64,000 nucleotides of DNA from Peteryoungia aggregata LMG 23059. GTDB lineage: Bacteria; Pseudomonadota; Alphaproteobacteria; Rhizobiales; Rhizobiaceae. The translations under genes and the position numbers were made by a program. Below the pieces are notes generated by a model. It did no database searches and was not told the origin of the DNA. It saw only the letters and a program-made list of their open reading frames with translations. This document shows, piece after piece, positions 28,624 through 37,074 of this stretch. Location: positions 186,001-250,000 of the forward strand of contig NZ_JAUSUW010000007.1 in assembly GCF_030814435.1 (NCBI RefSeq), given 5' to 3'. Position 1 is the first letter of the stretch. Each line of letters begins with the position of its first letter.

Positions 28624-29321
28624 GCCGGCTGCTCCTTCTGCCTAAGCGGAATGAAGGCCGCCGCAAGGCCGGCGAGTGCGCCAGCGGCAATGTACCAGGC
28701 GCCAGGCACCAGCGCGTGAACAGTGAGCGCCGCAAGCCCGCTTGCCGCCAGCACCAGTCCGGTCTCCCTGCCCTTCCAGAAACCGGTCAGCAGCACGATG
28801 AAGAGCGCCGGAAAGGCGAAATCCAGTCCATACACGGTGATGTCGCCGATCAGCGCACCGAAGAGCGCGCCGGCAAGGCTTGAAGCCACCCAACCGAGAT
28901 AGAAGGGCAAGGCGAGCCCGAGATAGTAGGCTGGCGTCAGCGCCGTCGTCCTTGCCCGCACCTCCGCCAAGGCCCAGTTCTCGTCAGCCATGATAAGCAG
29001 CGTCGGCAGCTTCTGCCAGGGGCGGAAGAGCCCGAGGCTGCGCTCCAGAGAGGCGCCCATCAGCACGTGGCGGAGATTGACAAGAAGGGCGGCAAAACCC
29101 AGTGCGGTCCATGAGGCCGGGTGGGTCCACAGATCCATGGCAACGAATTGCGAGCCGCCGGCAAAGACCAGTGCGCTCATCAGCGTTACCTCAAACGACG
29201 AAAGACCCTTGCCAGTCGCGACCGCGCCGAAGACGAAGCCGATGGGGACTGCGGCGATGATCACGGGAAGGATGGCGCGAAAGCCGTCAGTCGCTTCGCG
29301 CCGGAAAACATGTTCAGTCAT
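28620..29321 (-). CDS. AzlC-family ABC-independent amino acid exporter, large subunit
   Basis: 233 residues with about six to eight membrane segments. The family signature is visible in ILPVIIAAVPIGFVFGAVATGKGLS and in MSALVFAGGSQFVAMDLW. It forms a branched-chain amino acid exporter with the adjacent AzlD protein. An AraC-type regulator lies 68 bases upstream on the same strand and probably controls the pair. The actual substrate is inferred from Bacillus AzlCD and Corynebacterium BrnFE. Confidence 0.87.
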   Translation of the reverse strand: MTEHVFRREATDGFRAILPVIIAAVPIGFVFGAVATGKGLSSFEVTLMSALVFAGGSQFVAMDLWTHPASWTALGFAALLVNLRHVLMGASLERSLGLFRPWQKLPTLLIMADENWALAEVRARTTALTPAYYLGLALPFYLGWVASSLAGALFGALIGDITVYGLDFAFPALFIVLLTGFWKGRETGLVLAASGLAALTVHALVPGAWYIAAGALAGLAAAFIPLRQKEQPA

Positions 29322-29389
29322 GGGACCTCCTGTTGGCGGAGGATCTAGCCGGTTCGAAGGGGCGTCGTCTTGAACGAAAGTGACTGAGA

Positions 29390-30253
29390 TCAGCCGGCGC
29401 GGAAGACGGCGGGGGTCAGCCCCGTGCGCGCCTTGAACTGGCGCGTCAGATGCGCCTGGTCGGCAAAGCCGCAGGCCTGGGCCGTGTCGGACGGCGTTGC
29501 GCCGCAGCGCAGGAGATGACGGGCGTGGCGAATGCGCATGTCGGTCTGGAAGGCATGCGGGGTAATGAAATACTGCTTGCGGAAGGCCCGGATCATGTGG
29601 GCGCGACTGAGGCCCGCGACCTTGGCCAGCGCTTCAAGGCCCAGTTCCTCGGCAAAATGTTCGGCGATGTAGTCACGCACACGACGCATGGCGAGTGGCT
29701 CGCCGTGATCGGGCGCGCGGATGATCTCGCTGCCGTGGCGGGCGAACATGCTGGCGAGCACGCAGTACATGCTCTCCTCGCCCTCTAATGCGGCTACAGC
29801 ATCGCTTTCGACCCGGTGATGGGCGCGGTTGAAGGCCTGGGCAAGCTCCGGATCCGAAAGCAACTGCCGGCCGAAGCTCGGCGTCCCGTTGAAGGCCTGC
29901 CCCGTCACGTCCTCGATGACTTCGGTCAGCAGAGTCACATCGGGATAAATCATACGGTAGCGATAGCCCTCGGGCGCACCGGGCTGTCCGTCGTGAATCT
30001 CACCCGGATTGATCAGATAGAGCGCACCGGGGCCGGTGTGTTCACGCATGCCCCGGATGCTTGCCACCTGGCAGCCGACCTCGATCGCGCCGATCGAGAA
30101 TGTGTCATGCGAATGAGGCGAGAATTCATGGGTGATGAAGGAGGCGGTCAGGCATTCCATGTCGCGGAAACGCCCGTCCCGCCAGAAGCGGGTCAGCTCC
30201 TTGCGTGAGACCGGATTGGCCTCGGCGGCCTCCTGCTGCGAAACACTGTGCAT
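29390..30253 (-). CDS. AraC-family transcriptional regulator
   Basis: 287 residues. An N-terminal cupin-type effector domain (about 35-150, HSHDTFSIGAIEVG and GALYLINPGEIHDG) is joined to a C-terminal pair of helix-turn-helix motifs (about 185-285, LEALAKVAGLSRAHMIRAFRKQ and DTAQACGFADQAHLTRQFKARTGLTP). The layout matches regulators beside azlCD and lysE-type exporters. Its position upstream of azlC suggests it senses an amino acid and switches on export. It is divergent from alr across 84 bases. Confidence 0.9.
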   Translation of the reverse strand: MHSVSQQEAAEANPVSRKELTRFWRDGRFRDMECLTASFITHEFSPHSHDTFSIGAIEVGCQVASIRGMREHTGPGALYLINPGEIHDGQPGAPEGYRYRMIYPDVTLLTEVIEDVTGQAFNGTPSFGRQLLSDPELAQAFNRAHHRVESDAVAALEGEESMYCVLASMFARHGSEIIRAPDHGEPLAMRRVRDYIAEHFAEELGLEALAKVAGLSRAHMIRAFRKQYFITPHAFQTDMRIRHARHLLRCGATPSDTAQACGFADQAHLTRQFKARTGLTPAVFRAG

Positions 30254-30337
30254 AGCAGCATAATATCGGGCCGCCGCATTTTCGTCTTGAAGAAAAGTGC
30301 TAGGGTCGGCGCATCGATCAACTGACCCGAAGCCTTC

Positions 30338-31504
30338 ATGACAGACCGTTTCACCATCCTTGATGCGCCGGAGGAGTTTCTTTCGGCACCGCTGCGCCTG
30401 ACCGTGGATCTCTCGGCGATCGCCGAGAACTGGCGAGAAATGGCACGCCGCTCAGGCAAGGCGCGGGCTGCTGCCGTCGTCAAGGCGGATGCCTATGGTC
30501 TTGGCATCGAGGATGTCGGCCAGGTGCTTTACCGCGCCGGGGCTCGCGACTTCTTCGTCGCCGTGCCGGCCGAAGGGGCAACGCTCCGGCCCTATGCGCC
30601 CGAGGCCCGGATCTTCGTGCTATCAGGCATCTGGCCCGGCCAGGAAGAAATCTTCTTCGACAACGATCTGGTCCCGGTGATTGCATCAGAGGAGCAACTC
30701 GCCTTCTGGATGGCGGTGTTGACCGAGCGTGGGGCCTACCCTTGCGCCCTGCATGTCGATACCGGCTTCAACCGGCTGGGCCTACCGATGGCCGACGCGC
30801 TGGCGCTGACCGACGACGTCTCGCGCCCGGCAAGCCTCGATCCTGTGCTTGTCATGAGCCACCTCGCCTGTGGCGATGATCCGTCTTCGCCGATGAACCG
30901 CCAGCAACTAGATAAATTCCGGGAGGTTAGCGCGGCTTTCGAAGGTGTTGATTCCAGTCTCTCGGCATCCGCCGGCATCTTCCTCGGGTCCGATTACCAC
31001 TTCGACCTCACCCGCCCGGGCATCGCGCTTTACGGTGGCGAGGCGGTTAACGGCGCGAAAAACCCGATGCAGCCGGTGGTCAAGGCCGAGGCGCGCATCC
31101 TGCAGATCCGCGAGGCCAAGGCTGGCGAAAGCGTCTCTTACGGCGCAACCCATGTGCTGGCCCGCGATAGCCGGCTCGCAGTCGCGAGCGTTGGCTATGC
31201 GGATGGCTATCTGCGCAATCTCTCTGGCTCCGGCATTCCCCTGCGCGACACCGGCCTTCCCGGCGCTCATGGCGTGGTCGGCGGCAAGCGCGTTCCCGTG
31301 ATTGGTCGGGTCACCATGGATCTCACCATTTTCGACATCACCGATCTGCCTGACAATGCTGTGCGCAGCGGCGACTACATCGAACTTCTCGGCCCCTCGA
31401 TGCCACTCGACGACGTCGCCCGCGCCGCCGGCACGATCGGCTACGAGATGCTGACCGGGCTTGGTCTGCGCTATGAGCGCATCTACCTTGAGGGGGAAGA
31501 CTGA
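30338..31504 (+). CDS. alr: Alanine racemase
   Basis: 388 residues. It interconverts L- and D-alanine for peptidoglycan using PLP. The Schiff-base lysine is Lys49 in VVKADAYGLG. The second catalytic base, Tyr, lies in ESVSYGATHV (about 265-275), and the C-terminal beta domain follows (VGYADGYLRN; GRVTMDLTIFD). This could be the anabolic (alr) or catabolic (dadX) enzyme; no dadA is nearby. Its neighbourhood next to radA fits the alr position in rhizobia. Confidence 0.93.
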   Translation: MTDRFTILDAPEEFLSAPLRLTVDLSAIAENWREMARRSGKARAAAVVKADAYGLGIEDVGQVLYRAGARDFFVAVPAEGATLRPYAPEARIFVLSGIWPGQEEIFFDNDLVPVIASEEQLAFWMAVLTERGAYPCALHVDTGFNRLGLPMADALALTDDVSRPASLDPVLVMSHLACGDDPSSPMNRQQLDKFREVSAAFEGVDSSLSASAGIFLGSDYHFDLTRPGIALYGGEAVNGAKNPMQPVVKAEARILQIREAKAGESVSYGATHVLARDSRLAVASVGYADGYLRNLSGSGIPLRDTGLPGAHGVVGGKRVPVIGRVTMDLTIFDITDLPDNAVRSGDYIELLGPSMPLDDVARAAGTIGYEMLTGLGLRYERIYLEGED

Positions 31505-31557
31505 GGTCTGGCGCCGGCGGATTTGTTCTGCTATTGTTCCGGACAATGGAGCATCCA

Positions 31558-31845
31558 ATGACTGCTGAACATCCCGCTCACTCGACTGTGCAGCTAGAGC
31601 TCGAACCAGACGAATCCGCATTCATCGAGCGGCAGGTGAGCAACGGCGCCTATACTTCTGCGGAGGACATGCTCCGCGCGGGTCTGCGCCTGCTAGCCCA
31701 GAACGAGCGTCGAGAGCGGATTGCAGAACTTCGGTCGATTATCGATGAAGCCGACCGATCCGTAGAGGCTGGTGACTTCAAGGAGTTTTCCAATTCGGGC
31801 GACCTCACTGCCTTCATTGTCGCCGAAGCGAAAGCACGACGGTGA
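31558..31845 (+). CDS. parD: ParD-type antitoxin
   Basis: 95 residues from ATG 31558, which has GGAG six bases upstream; an ATG at 31546 is possible. A ribbon-helix-helix (about 10-50, VQLELEPDESAFIERQVSNGAYTSAEDMLRAGLRLL) binds its own promoter. The C-terminal charged helix (ERIAELRSIIDEADRSVEAGDF) would wrap the toxin. Its stop overlaps the toxin GTG by four bases, the expected antitoxin-toxin coupling. It lies 53 bases after alr. Confidence 0.88.
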   Translation: MTAEHPAHSTVQLELEPDESAFIERQVSNGAYTSAEDMLRAGLRLLAQNERRERIAELRSIIDEADRSVEAGDFKEFSNSGDLTAFIVAEAKARR

Positions 31846-32162
31846 ACAGCAGTTTCGGTCGACGCTATCGACTGTCGCCCCAAGCCGTAGAGGATCTGAT
31901 CCAGATCTACAATTACCTTTATGAGCGAAGCCCTGTTGCGGCCGAGCGTTTCACCCGCGATATCGAGCAGAAGATCACGGACCTTGCAGGATCCAGAAAT
32001 CCCGGGGTCTCGCGTGACTGGCTGAAACCCGGCTTGCGCGCATTTCCCTATCGCCGTCGATGCATCTACTTCCGTATCGTCGCAGACACTTTCGTAGTCC
32101 TCCGTATCACGCATGGACGACAAGACATCACGCCCGACACCTTCCCCGAAAGCGACCTGTAA
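31842..32162 (+). CDS. parE: ParE-type toxin (RelE/ParE superfamily)
   Basis: 106 residues, GTG start inside the parD stop. The fold is recognisable from YRLSPQAVEDLIQIYNYLYERSP (two N-terminal helices), PGVSRDWLKPGLRAFPYRRRCIYFRI and VLRITHGRQDI. The ParE branch poisons DNA gyrase; assignment to ParE rather than RelE rests on the ParD partner and the PYRRRCIYFR strand. radA starts 3 bases after its stop. Confidence 0.88.
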   Translation: MNSSFGRRYRLSPQAVEDLIQIYNYLYERSPVAAERFTRDIEQKITDLAGSRNPGVSRDWLKPGLRAFPYRRRCIYFRIVADTFVVLRITHGRQDITPDTFPESDL

Positions 32163-32165
32163 TTC

Positions 32166-33569
32166 ATGGCCAAAGCCAAAACCCAATTCATCTGCCAGAA
32201 CTGCGGCACGGTTCATTCCCGCTGGGCGGGCAAATGCGACGGCTGCGGCGAGTGGAACACCATCGTCGAGGAAGATCCCATGGGCGGGATCGGGTCGGGT
32301 CCCGGCAAGGCGCCGAAGAAGGGACGTCCCGTCACGCTCACCTCGCTGTCTGGCGAAATCGAGGAGGCGCCGCGCATTCCGACCGGCATGGGCGAACTTG
32401 ATCGAGCAACCGGTGGCGGTTTCGTGCGCGGCTCGGCGGTGCTGATCGGTGGCGATCCGGGCATCGGCAAGTCCACGCTCCTGATGCAGGCCGCAGCGGC
32501 GCTCGCCCGGCGCGGCCACCGGGTGATCTATGTCTCGGGCGAAGAAGCGGTCGCGCAGGTCCGGTTGCGGGCGCAACGCCTGGGGGCCGCAGACACGGAT
32601 GTGCTGCTCGCCGCCGAAACCAATGTCGAGGACATCCTCGCCACCATCTCGGAAGGCAAACGCCCCGATCTCGTGATCATCGATTCGATCCAGACGCTGT
32701 GGAGCGATACGGCCGACAGTGCGCCGGGCACCGTCACCCAGGTGCGCACCGGGGTGCAGGCGATGATCCGCTATGCCAAGCAGACCGGGGCGACCATGGT
32801 GCTGGTCGGGCACGTCACCAAGGAAGGCCAGATCGCCGGTCCCCGCGTCGTCGAGCACATGGTCGACGCCGTCCTTTATTTCGAAGGCGATCGCGGCCAT
32901 CACTACCGTATCCTCCGTACGGTCAAGAACCGCTTCGGGCCGACCGACGAAATCGGCGTGTTCGAAATGTCGGACAAGGGGCTGCGCGAAGTTGCCAATC
33001 CATCCGAACTTTTCCTTGGCGAACGCAATGAGAAAGCCCCCGGTGCCGCGGTCTTCGCCGGCATGGAGGGCACCCGCCCGGTGCTTGTCGAGGTGCAGGC
33101 TCTGGTGGCGGCAACGTCGCTTGGAACGCCACGCCGTGCCGTCGTCGGTTGGGATTCATCACGCCTCGCCATGATTTTGGCGGTATTGGAAGCGCATTGC
33201 GGTGTGCGGCTCGGTCAGCATGACGTCTATCTGAACGTTGCCGGCGGCTACCGGATCAGCGAACCGGCAGCCGACATGGCGATCGCTTCGGCGCTGGTTT
33301 CGTCACTGGCCGGTCTTGCCCTTCCGGCCGATTGCGTCTATTTCGGCGAAGTCAGTCTATCGGGGGCGGTGCGGCCGGTGTCGCATACGGCCCAGAGGCT
33401 GAAAGAGGCGGAAAAGCTTGGTTTCTCCGCCGCGGTCTTGCCGGCTGCCTCAGCGGACCTTCCCAAGGGTTCGAAGGGCAAATGGAGGGAAGTGGACAGC
33501 CTTCCCGATCTCGTGGCGCGGATCGCCGGTTCCCGGCTGAAAGCCCCCACGGATCAGGAGGATGGTTGA
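32166..33569 (+). CDS. radA: DNA repair protein RadA (Sms)
   Basis: 467 residues. A four-cysteine zinc finger (Cys10, 13, 24, 27) opens the protein. A RecA-like ATPase follows with Walker A at about 95-103 (GGDPGIGKST) and the RadA-specific KNRFG motif. The C-terminal Lon-like domain contains VAGGYRISEPAADMAIA. RadA processes recombination intermediates and drives branch migration. It follows parE closely, so the toxin-antitoxin pair and radA may be co-transcribed. Confidence 0.95.
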   Translation: MAKAKTQFICQNCGTVHSRWAGKCDGCGEWNTIVEEDPMGGIGSGPGKAPKKGRPVTLTSLSGEIEEAPRIPTGMGELDRATGGGFVRGSAVLIGGDPGIGKSTLLMQAAAALARRGHRVIYVSGEEAVAQVRLRAQRLGAADTDVLLAAETNVEDILATISEGKRPDLVIIDSIQTLWSDTADSAPGTVTQVRTGVQAMIRYAKQTGATMVLVGHVTKEGQIAGPRVVEHMVDAVLYFEGDRGHHYRILRTVKNRFGPTDEIGVFEMSDKGLREVANPSELFLGERNEKAPGAAVFAGMEGTRPVLVEVQALVAATSLGTPRRAVVGWDSSRLAMILAVLEAHCGVRLGQHDVYLNVAGGYRISEPAADMAIASALVSSLAGLALPADCVYFGEVSLSGAVRPVSHTAQRLKEAEKLGFSAAVLPAASADLPKGSKGKWREVDSLPDLVARIAGSRLKAPTDQEDG

Positions 33570-33657
33570 TCCGGTCCGACGCGTGAGTATACGTGTTCCG
33601 GCGGTATCGCGGTGACATCAATGCCGGTCTTCACCGGCGGCCTTGGAGTTGGTATTT

Positions 33658-34269
33658 ATGCCCATCACAATTTTCGACGGTATCGTCATCGGCGTCGTTC
33701 TGTTCTCGGCGGTGCTGGCGATGGTGCGTGGTTTTTCGCGCGAAGTGCTGTCCATCGCGAGCTGGGCGGGCTCGGTCGCTGCGGCCTACTATCTCTATCC
33801 GTTGCTGGTGCCCTACCTGCTCAACTATACCAGCGATGCGCGGATCGCCATGGCAGGCTCGGCAGGCATCATCTTCCTGATCGCGCTGATCGTGATTTCC
33901 TTCATCACCTCGCGCATTGCCGATTTCATCATCGACAGCCGCATCGGCGCGCTTGACCGCACGCTCGGCTTCCTGTTCGGCGCGGCGCGCGGTCTTCTTC
34001 TGCTGGTTGTTGCCGTTGCCTTCTGGAACTGGCTGATCGATGTCCGCCAGCGTCCTGACTGGGTCAACAATTCCAAGTCGAAGCCTTTCCTGGACTCGCT
34101 GGTGCTGAAACTCGAAGCCGTCCTGCCGCAGGATATCGAGCCGCAGATCCGCGAACGGATTCTCGGCCGCGAAGAGGGCGAGGCCGGCGCGGCCGGAGAC
34201 ACGGCACCCGCCGAGCAGGCTCCGGCGGACCAGGCGCCGGCAGTTCAGACCCCGGCCCCGAGCAACTGA
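33658..34269 (+). CDS. cvpA: CvpA family membrane protein
   Basis: 203 residues from ATG 33658 (MPITIFDGIVIGVVLFS). Four hydrophobic segments (about 5-25, 30-50, 62-85, 100-120) precede a soluble C-terminal tail rich in Ala/Pro/Gln, ending TPAPSN. The family is named for colicin V production and is linked to envelope integrity; its mechanism is unclear. The radA-cvpA-purF order is conserved in alphaproteobacteria, and cvpA-purF adjacency is also seen in E. coli. Confidence 0.88.
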   Translation: MPITIFDGIVIGVVLFSAVLAMVRGFSREVLSIASWAGSVAAAYYLYPLLVPYLLNYTSDARIAMAGSAGIIFLIALIVISFITSRIADFIIDSRIGALDRTLGFLFGAARGLLLLVVAVAFWNWLIDVRQRPDWVNNSKSKPFLDSLVLKLEAVLPQDIEPQIRERILGREEGEAGAAGDTAPAEQAPADQAPAVQTPAPSN

Positions 34270-34312
34270 TAGTCTCGCGGCAATCCGTCGCGCGATTTGA
34301 GACAAGAGAGAC

Positions 34313-34339
34313 GCCGCCGGATCGGGACAGACCGGCGGC
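34313..34339 (+). terminator. Weak hairpin after cvpA
   Basis: GCCGCCGG (34313-34320) pairs with CCGGCGGC (34332-34339) with an 11-base loop, followed by TTGCCTGTT. It may reduce transcription before purF. Confidence 0.4.
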
Positions 34340-34395
34340 TTGCCTGTTAGAAGCGCAGCATCCCAGCGTCTGTCCCCGGAGCAAAGGCCCTCGCC

Positions 34396-35886
34396 ATGAA
34401 GCAGATCAGCCCTTCCTATGTCGTGTATGGCAGCCATGACGACAAGTTCCACGAGGAATGCGGTGTGTTCGGGATCCTCGGGCACCCGGATGCCTCGACA
34501 CTGACGGCGCTCGGCCTGCATGCACTCCAGCATCGTGGTCAGGAAGCAGCCGGCATCGTCTCCTTCGACGGACGGCAGTTCTACACCGAAAAGCATATGG
34601 GCCTGGTTGGCGACCACTACACCAACCCGGTGACGCTGGCGAAACTGCCCGGCCCGCAGGCGATCGGTCATACCCGCTACTCGACCACGGGCGAAGTCGC
34701 GCTACGAAACGTTCAGCCGCTGTTTGCCGAACTGGAGGAAGGCGGCATCGCCATTGCGCACAATGGCAACTTCACAAACGGCCTGACACTGCGCCGCCAG
34801 ATCATCGCCACCGGCGCCATCTGCCAGTCGACCTCCGACACCGAAGTCGTCCTCCATCTCATCGCCCGCTCGCGTCATGCCTCCACCACAGACCGTTTCA
34901 TCGACGCCATCCGGCAGATGGAAGGGGGCTATGCGATGATCGCGCTCACCCGCACCAAGCTGATCGCCGCCCGCGACCCGATCGGCATCCGTCCGCTGGT
35001 CATGGGCGAACTCGACGGCAAGCCGATCTTCTGTTCCGAGACCTGTGCGCTTGACATCATCGGCGCCAAGTTCGTGCGTGACGTGAAGAACGGCGAAGTG
35101 GTGATCTGCGAAACGCAGGCCGACGGCTCTGTGACGATCGAATCCCGCATGCCGGCGCGTCCGCAGCCGGAGCGCGTCTGCCTGTTCGAATATGTCTATT
35201 TCGCCCGTCCGGACTCGGTCGTTGCCGGCCGTAACGTCTACACGACGCGCAAGAATGCCGGGATGAACCTCGCCAAGGAGGCCCCGGTCGTGGCGGACGT
35301 CGTGGTGCCCGTTCCTGATGGCGGCACTCCGGCAGCACTCGGTTATGCCCAGCAGAGCGGCATCCCGTTCGAATACGGCATCATCCGCAACCACTATGTC
35401 GGCCGTACCTTCATCGAGCCGACGCAGCAGATCCGCGCCTTTGGCGTCAAGCTCAAGCATTCGGCCAACCGAGCGATGATCGAGGGCAAGCGCGTCGTGC
35501 TGGTGGATGATTCCATCGTTCGCGGCACGACCTCGCTGAAGATCGTCCAGATGATCCGCGATGCAGGCGCCAAGGAGGTGCATATCCGCGTCGCCTCCCC
35601 GATGATCTTCCATCCTGATTTCTACGGCATCGACACGCCGGATCGGGACAAGCTGCTGGCCAACCAGTATGCCGGCGACGAGGCGATGGCGAAATATATC
35701 GGCGCGGACTCGCTCGCTTTCCTGTCAATCGATGGGCTCTACACTGCTGTCGGCGGCGCGGCGCGTGATCCCGCCAATCCGCAATTTACCGACCACTACT
35801 TCACCGGCGACTATCCGACGCGTCTCGTCGACAAGGAAAGCGAGAAGCCGGGCCGCAAGGAAAGCATGCTCGCCGCCAACGGCTGA
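34396..35886 (+). CDS. purF: Amidophosphoribosyltransferase
   Basis: 496 residues. It makes phosphoribosylamine from PRPP and glutamine, the first step of purine synthesis. A 21-residue propeptide would be removed to expose Cys22 (EECGVFGILGH) as the N-terminal nucleophile. The glutaminase domain (about 22-250) carries HTRYSTTG. The PRTase domain carries the PRPP loop VVLVDDSIVRGTTS (about 370-383). Length and motifs are normal for the propeptide-bearing type. Confidence 0.95.
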   Translation: MKQISPSYVVYGSHDDKFHEECGVFGILGHPDASTLTALGLHALQHRGQEAAGIVSFDGRQFYTEKHMGLVGDHYTNPVTLAKLPGPQAIGHTRYSTTGEVALRNVQPLFAELEEGGIAIAHNGNFTNGLTLRRQIIATGAICQSTSDTEVVLHLIARSRHASTTDRFIDAIRQMEGGYAMIALTRTKLIAARDPIGIRPLVMGELDGKPIFCSETCALDIIGAKFVRDVKNGEVVICETQADGSVTIESRMPARPQPERVCLFEYVYFARPDSVVAGRNVYTTRKNAGMNLAKEAPVVADVVVPVPDGGTPAALGYAQQSGIPFEYGIIRNHYVGRTFIEPTQQIRAFGVKLKHSANRAMIEGKRVVLVDDSIVRGTTSLKIVQMIRDAGAKEVHIRVASPMIFHPDFYGIDTPDRDKLLANQYAGDEAMAKYIGADSLAFLSIDGLYTAVGGAARDPANPQFTDHYFTGDYPTRLVDKESEKPGRKESMLAANG

Positions 35887-35899
35887 GCTCAAGAGCAGG

Positions 35900-35995
35900 T
35901 CCAGCAAAAATGCGTCAGCGGTTTTGCGTCCGGACTGCGTTGAAACAAGGAGATAGAGCATGAACGGCGATCCGGTTTTTGCCGTACATGCTCTA
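35900..35995. repeat. RIME-like mosaic intergenic repeat
   Basis: TAGAGCATG (35954-35962) and CATGCTCTA (35987-35995) form the outer arms of a palindrome. ACGGC/GCCGT pair further in. The preceding bases (GCGGTTTTGCGTCCGGA at about 35917) match, from memory, a mosaic unit scattered through Rhizobium and Agrobacterium intergenic DNA. It fills the gap between purF and the SDR gene and could fold in RNA as a terminator. Confidence 0.6.
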
Positions 35996-36012
35996 GGGAT
36001 ACAGGACAGACC

Positions 36013-36753
36013 ATGACCATCGACCTCAAGGGCCGGATCGCGCTCGTCACCGGCGCCTCGCGCGGCATCGGCTATTTCACCGCGATCGAACTGGCCAAGG
36101 CCGGCGCGCATGTCATCGCCTGCGCCCGCACCGTCGGTGGTCTCGAAGATCTCGACGATGCGATCAAGGCTGTTGGCGGAACGGCGACGCTGGTACCCTT
36201 CGACCTCTCGGACATGGCGGCAATCGATCAGCTCGGTGGCCATATATTCGAACGTTGGGGCAAGCTCGACATCGCCGTGCTGAATGCCGGCGTGCTCGGT
36301 GTCATCTCGCCGATCGGCCATGTCGAAGCGAAGGTTTTCGACAAGGTCATGACGATCAACGTGAACGCCACCTGGCGCCTGATCCGCTCGCTCGAGCCGC
36401 TGCTGGTCAAGTCCGACCAGGGGCGCGCGCTGATCCTGTCCTCGGGCGCCGCCCACAAATGCAAGCCGTTCTGGGGCCCCTACTCTGCCTCCAAGGCCGC
36501 CGTCGAGGCACTCGCCCGCACCTGGGCGGCCGAGACACAACGCCTGCCTCTGCGCGTCCTCTCCGTTGATCCCGGCGCCACCCGCACCGCCATGCGCGCC
36601 CAGGCGATGCCGGGCGAAGACCCCGCAACGCTGCCGCATCCTTCCGAGGTTGCCGCCAAGCTCGTGCCGCTTGTGGGTCCGGAGCAGACGGAAACGGGCA
36701 AGCTTTACCAGGTACGCGAAGGCAAGATTGTCGATTATCGGATGCCTGAGTAA
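36013..36753 (+). CDS. SDR-family NAD(P)-dependent oxidoreductase
   Basis: 246 residues. The Rossmann motif VTGASRGIGYFTAIELA (about 12-28), the NAG strand (LNAGVLG), the catalytic Ser (LSSGAA) and the YSASK tetrad are complete. FabG-like enzymes differ at the C-terminus; this one ends GKLYQVREGKIVDYRMPE. The substrate is unknown. The purF-SDR adjacency recurs in rhizobia. AGGA lies 8 bases before the ATG. Confidence 0.88.
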   Translation: MTIDLKGRIALVTGASRGIGYFTAIELAKAGAHVIACARTVGGLEDLDDAIKAVGGTATLVPFDLSDMAAIDQLGGHIFERWGKLDIAVLNAGVLGVISPIGHVEAKVFDKVMTINVNATWRLIRSLEPLLVKSDQGRALILSSGAAHKCKPFWGPYSASKAAVEALARTWAAETQRLPLRVLSVDPGATRTAMRAQAMPGEDPATLPHPSEVAAKLVPLVGPEQTETGKLYQVREGKIVDYRMPE

Positions 36754-36816
36754 GCCAATCTCACTGTTCCACGGGCCCTAAATCTGTTGGCCGCCCGCTT
36801 ACGAAAGCACGAGGCG

Positions 36817-37038
36817 ATGCGCGCAAGCCTGAAACGTAAGATCATCGAGGTCTGTGACCGAAAGATCGCCGAGAAGGGCCCGGCGGTGGGGCTGTCCTTT
36901 TATGCCTTCTTCGCCAACCGGAACAACGATCCAGAATTGCTGATGGAAGCGGCGGAATGGTGGATACGGACCCATCGACTCGACCACTTCGAGAAAGCGG
37001 TCAAGATCCGCCAGATGGTGGAAACGGAAAGTTCCTGA
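36817..37038 (+). CDS. Small conserved protein, probably DUF6500
   Basis: 73 residues from ATG 36817 (MRASLKRKIIEV); a TTG ten codons upstream is a weaker start. The protein is helical and charged, with the recognisable core LSFYAFFANRNNDPELLMEAAEWWI and a C-terminal KAVKIRQMV helix. No signal peptide or membrane segment. The family label is from memory. It lies between the SDR gene and an EamA transporter, with 36 bases to the latter. Confidence 0.65.
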   Translation: MRASLKRKIIEVCDRKIAEKGPAVGLSFYAFFANRNNDPELLMEAAEWWIRTHRLDHFEKAVKIRQMVETESS

Positions 37039-37074
37039 CCTTTTACCAAGATCCACCGCGAGCACACATCTCCC

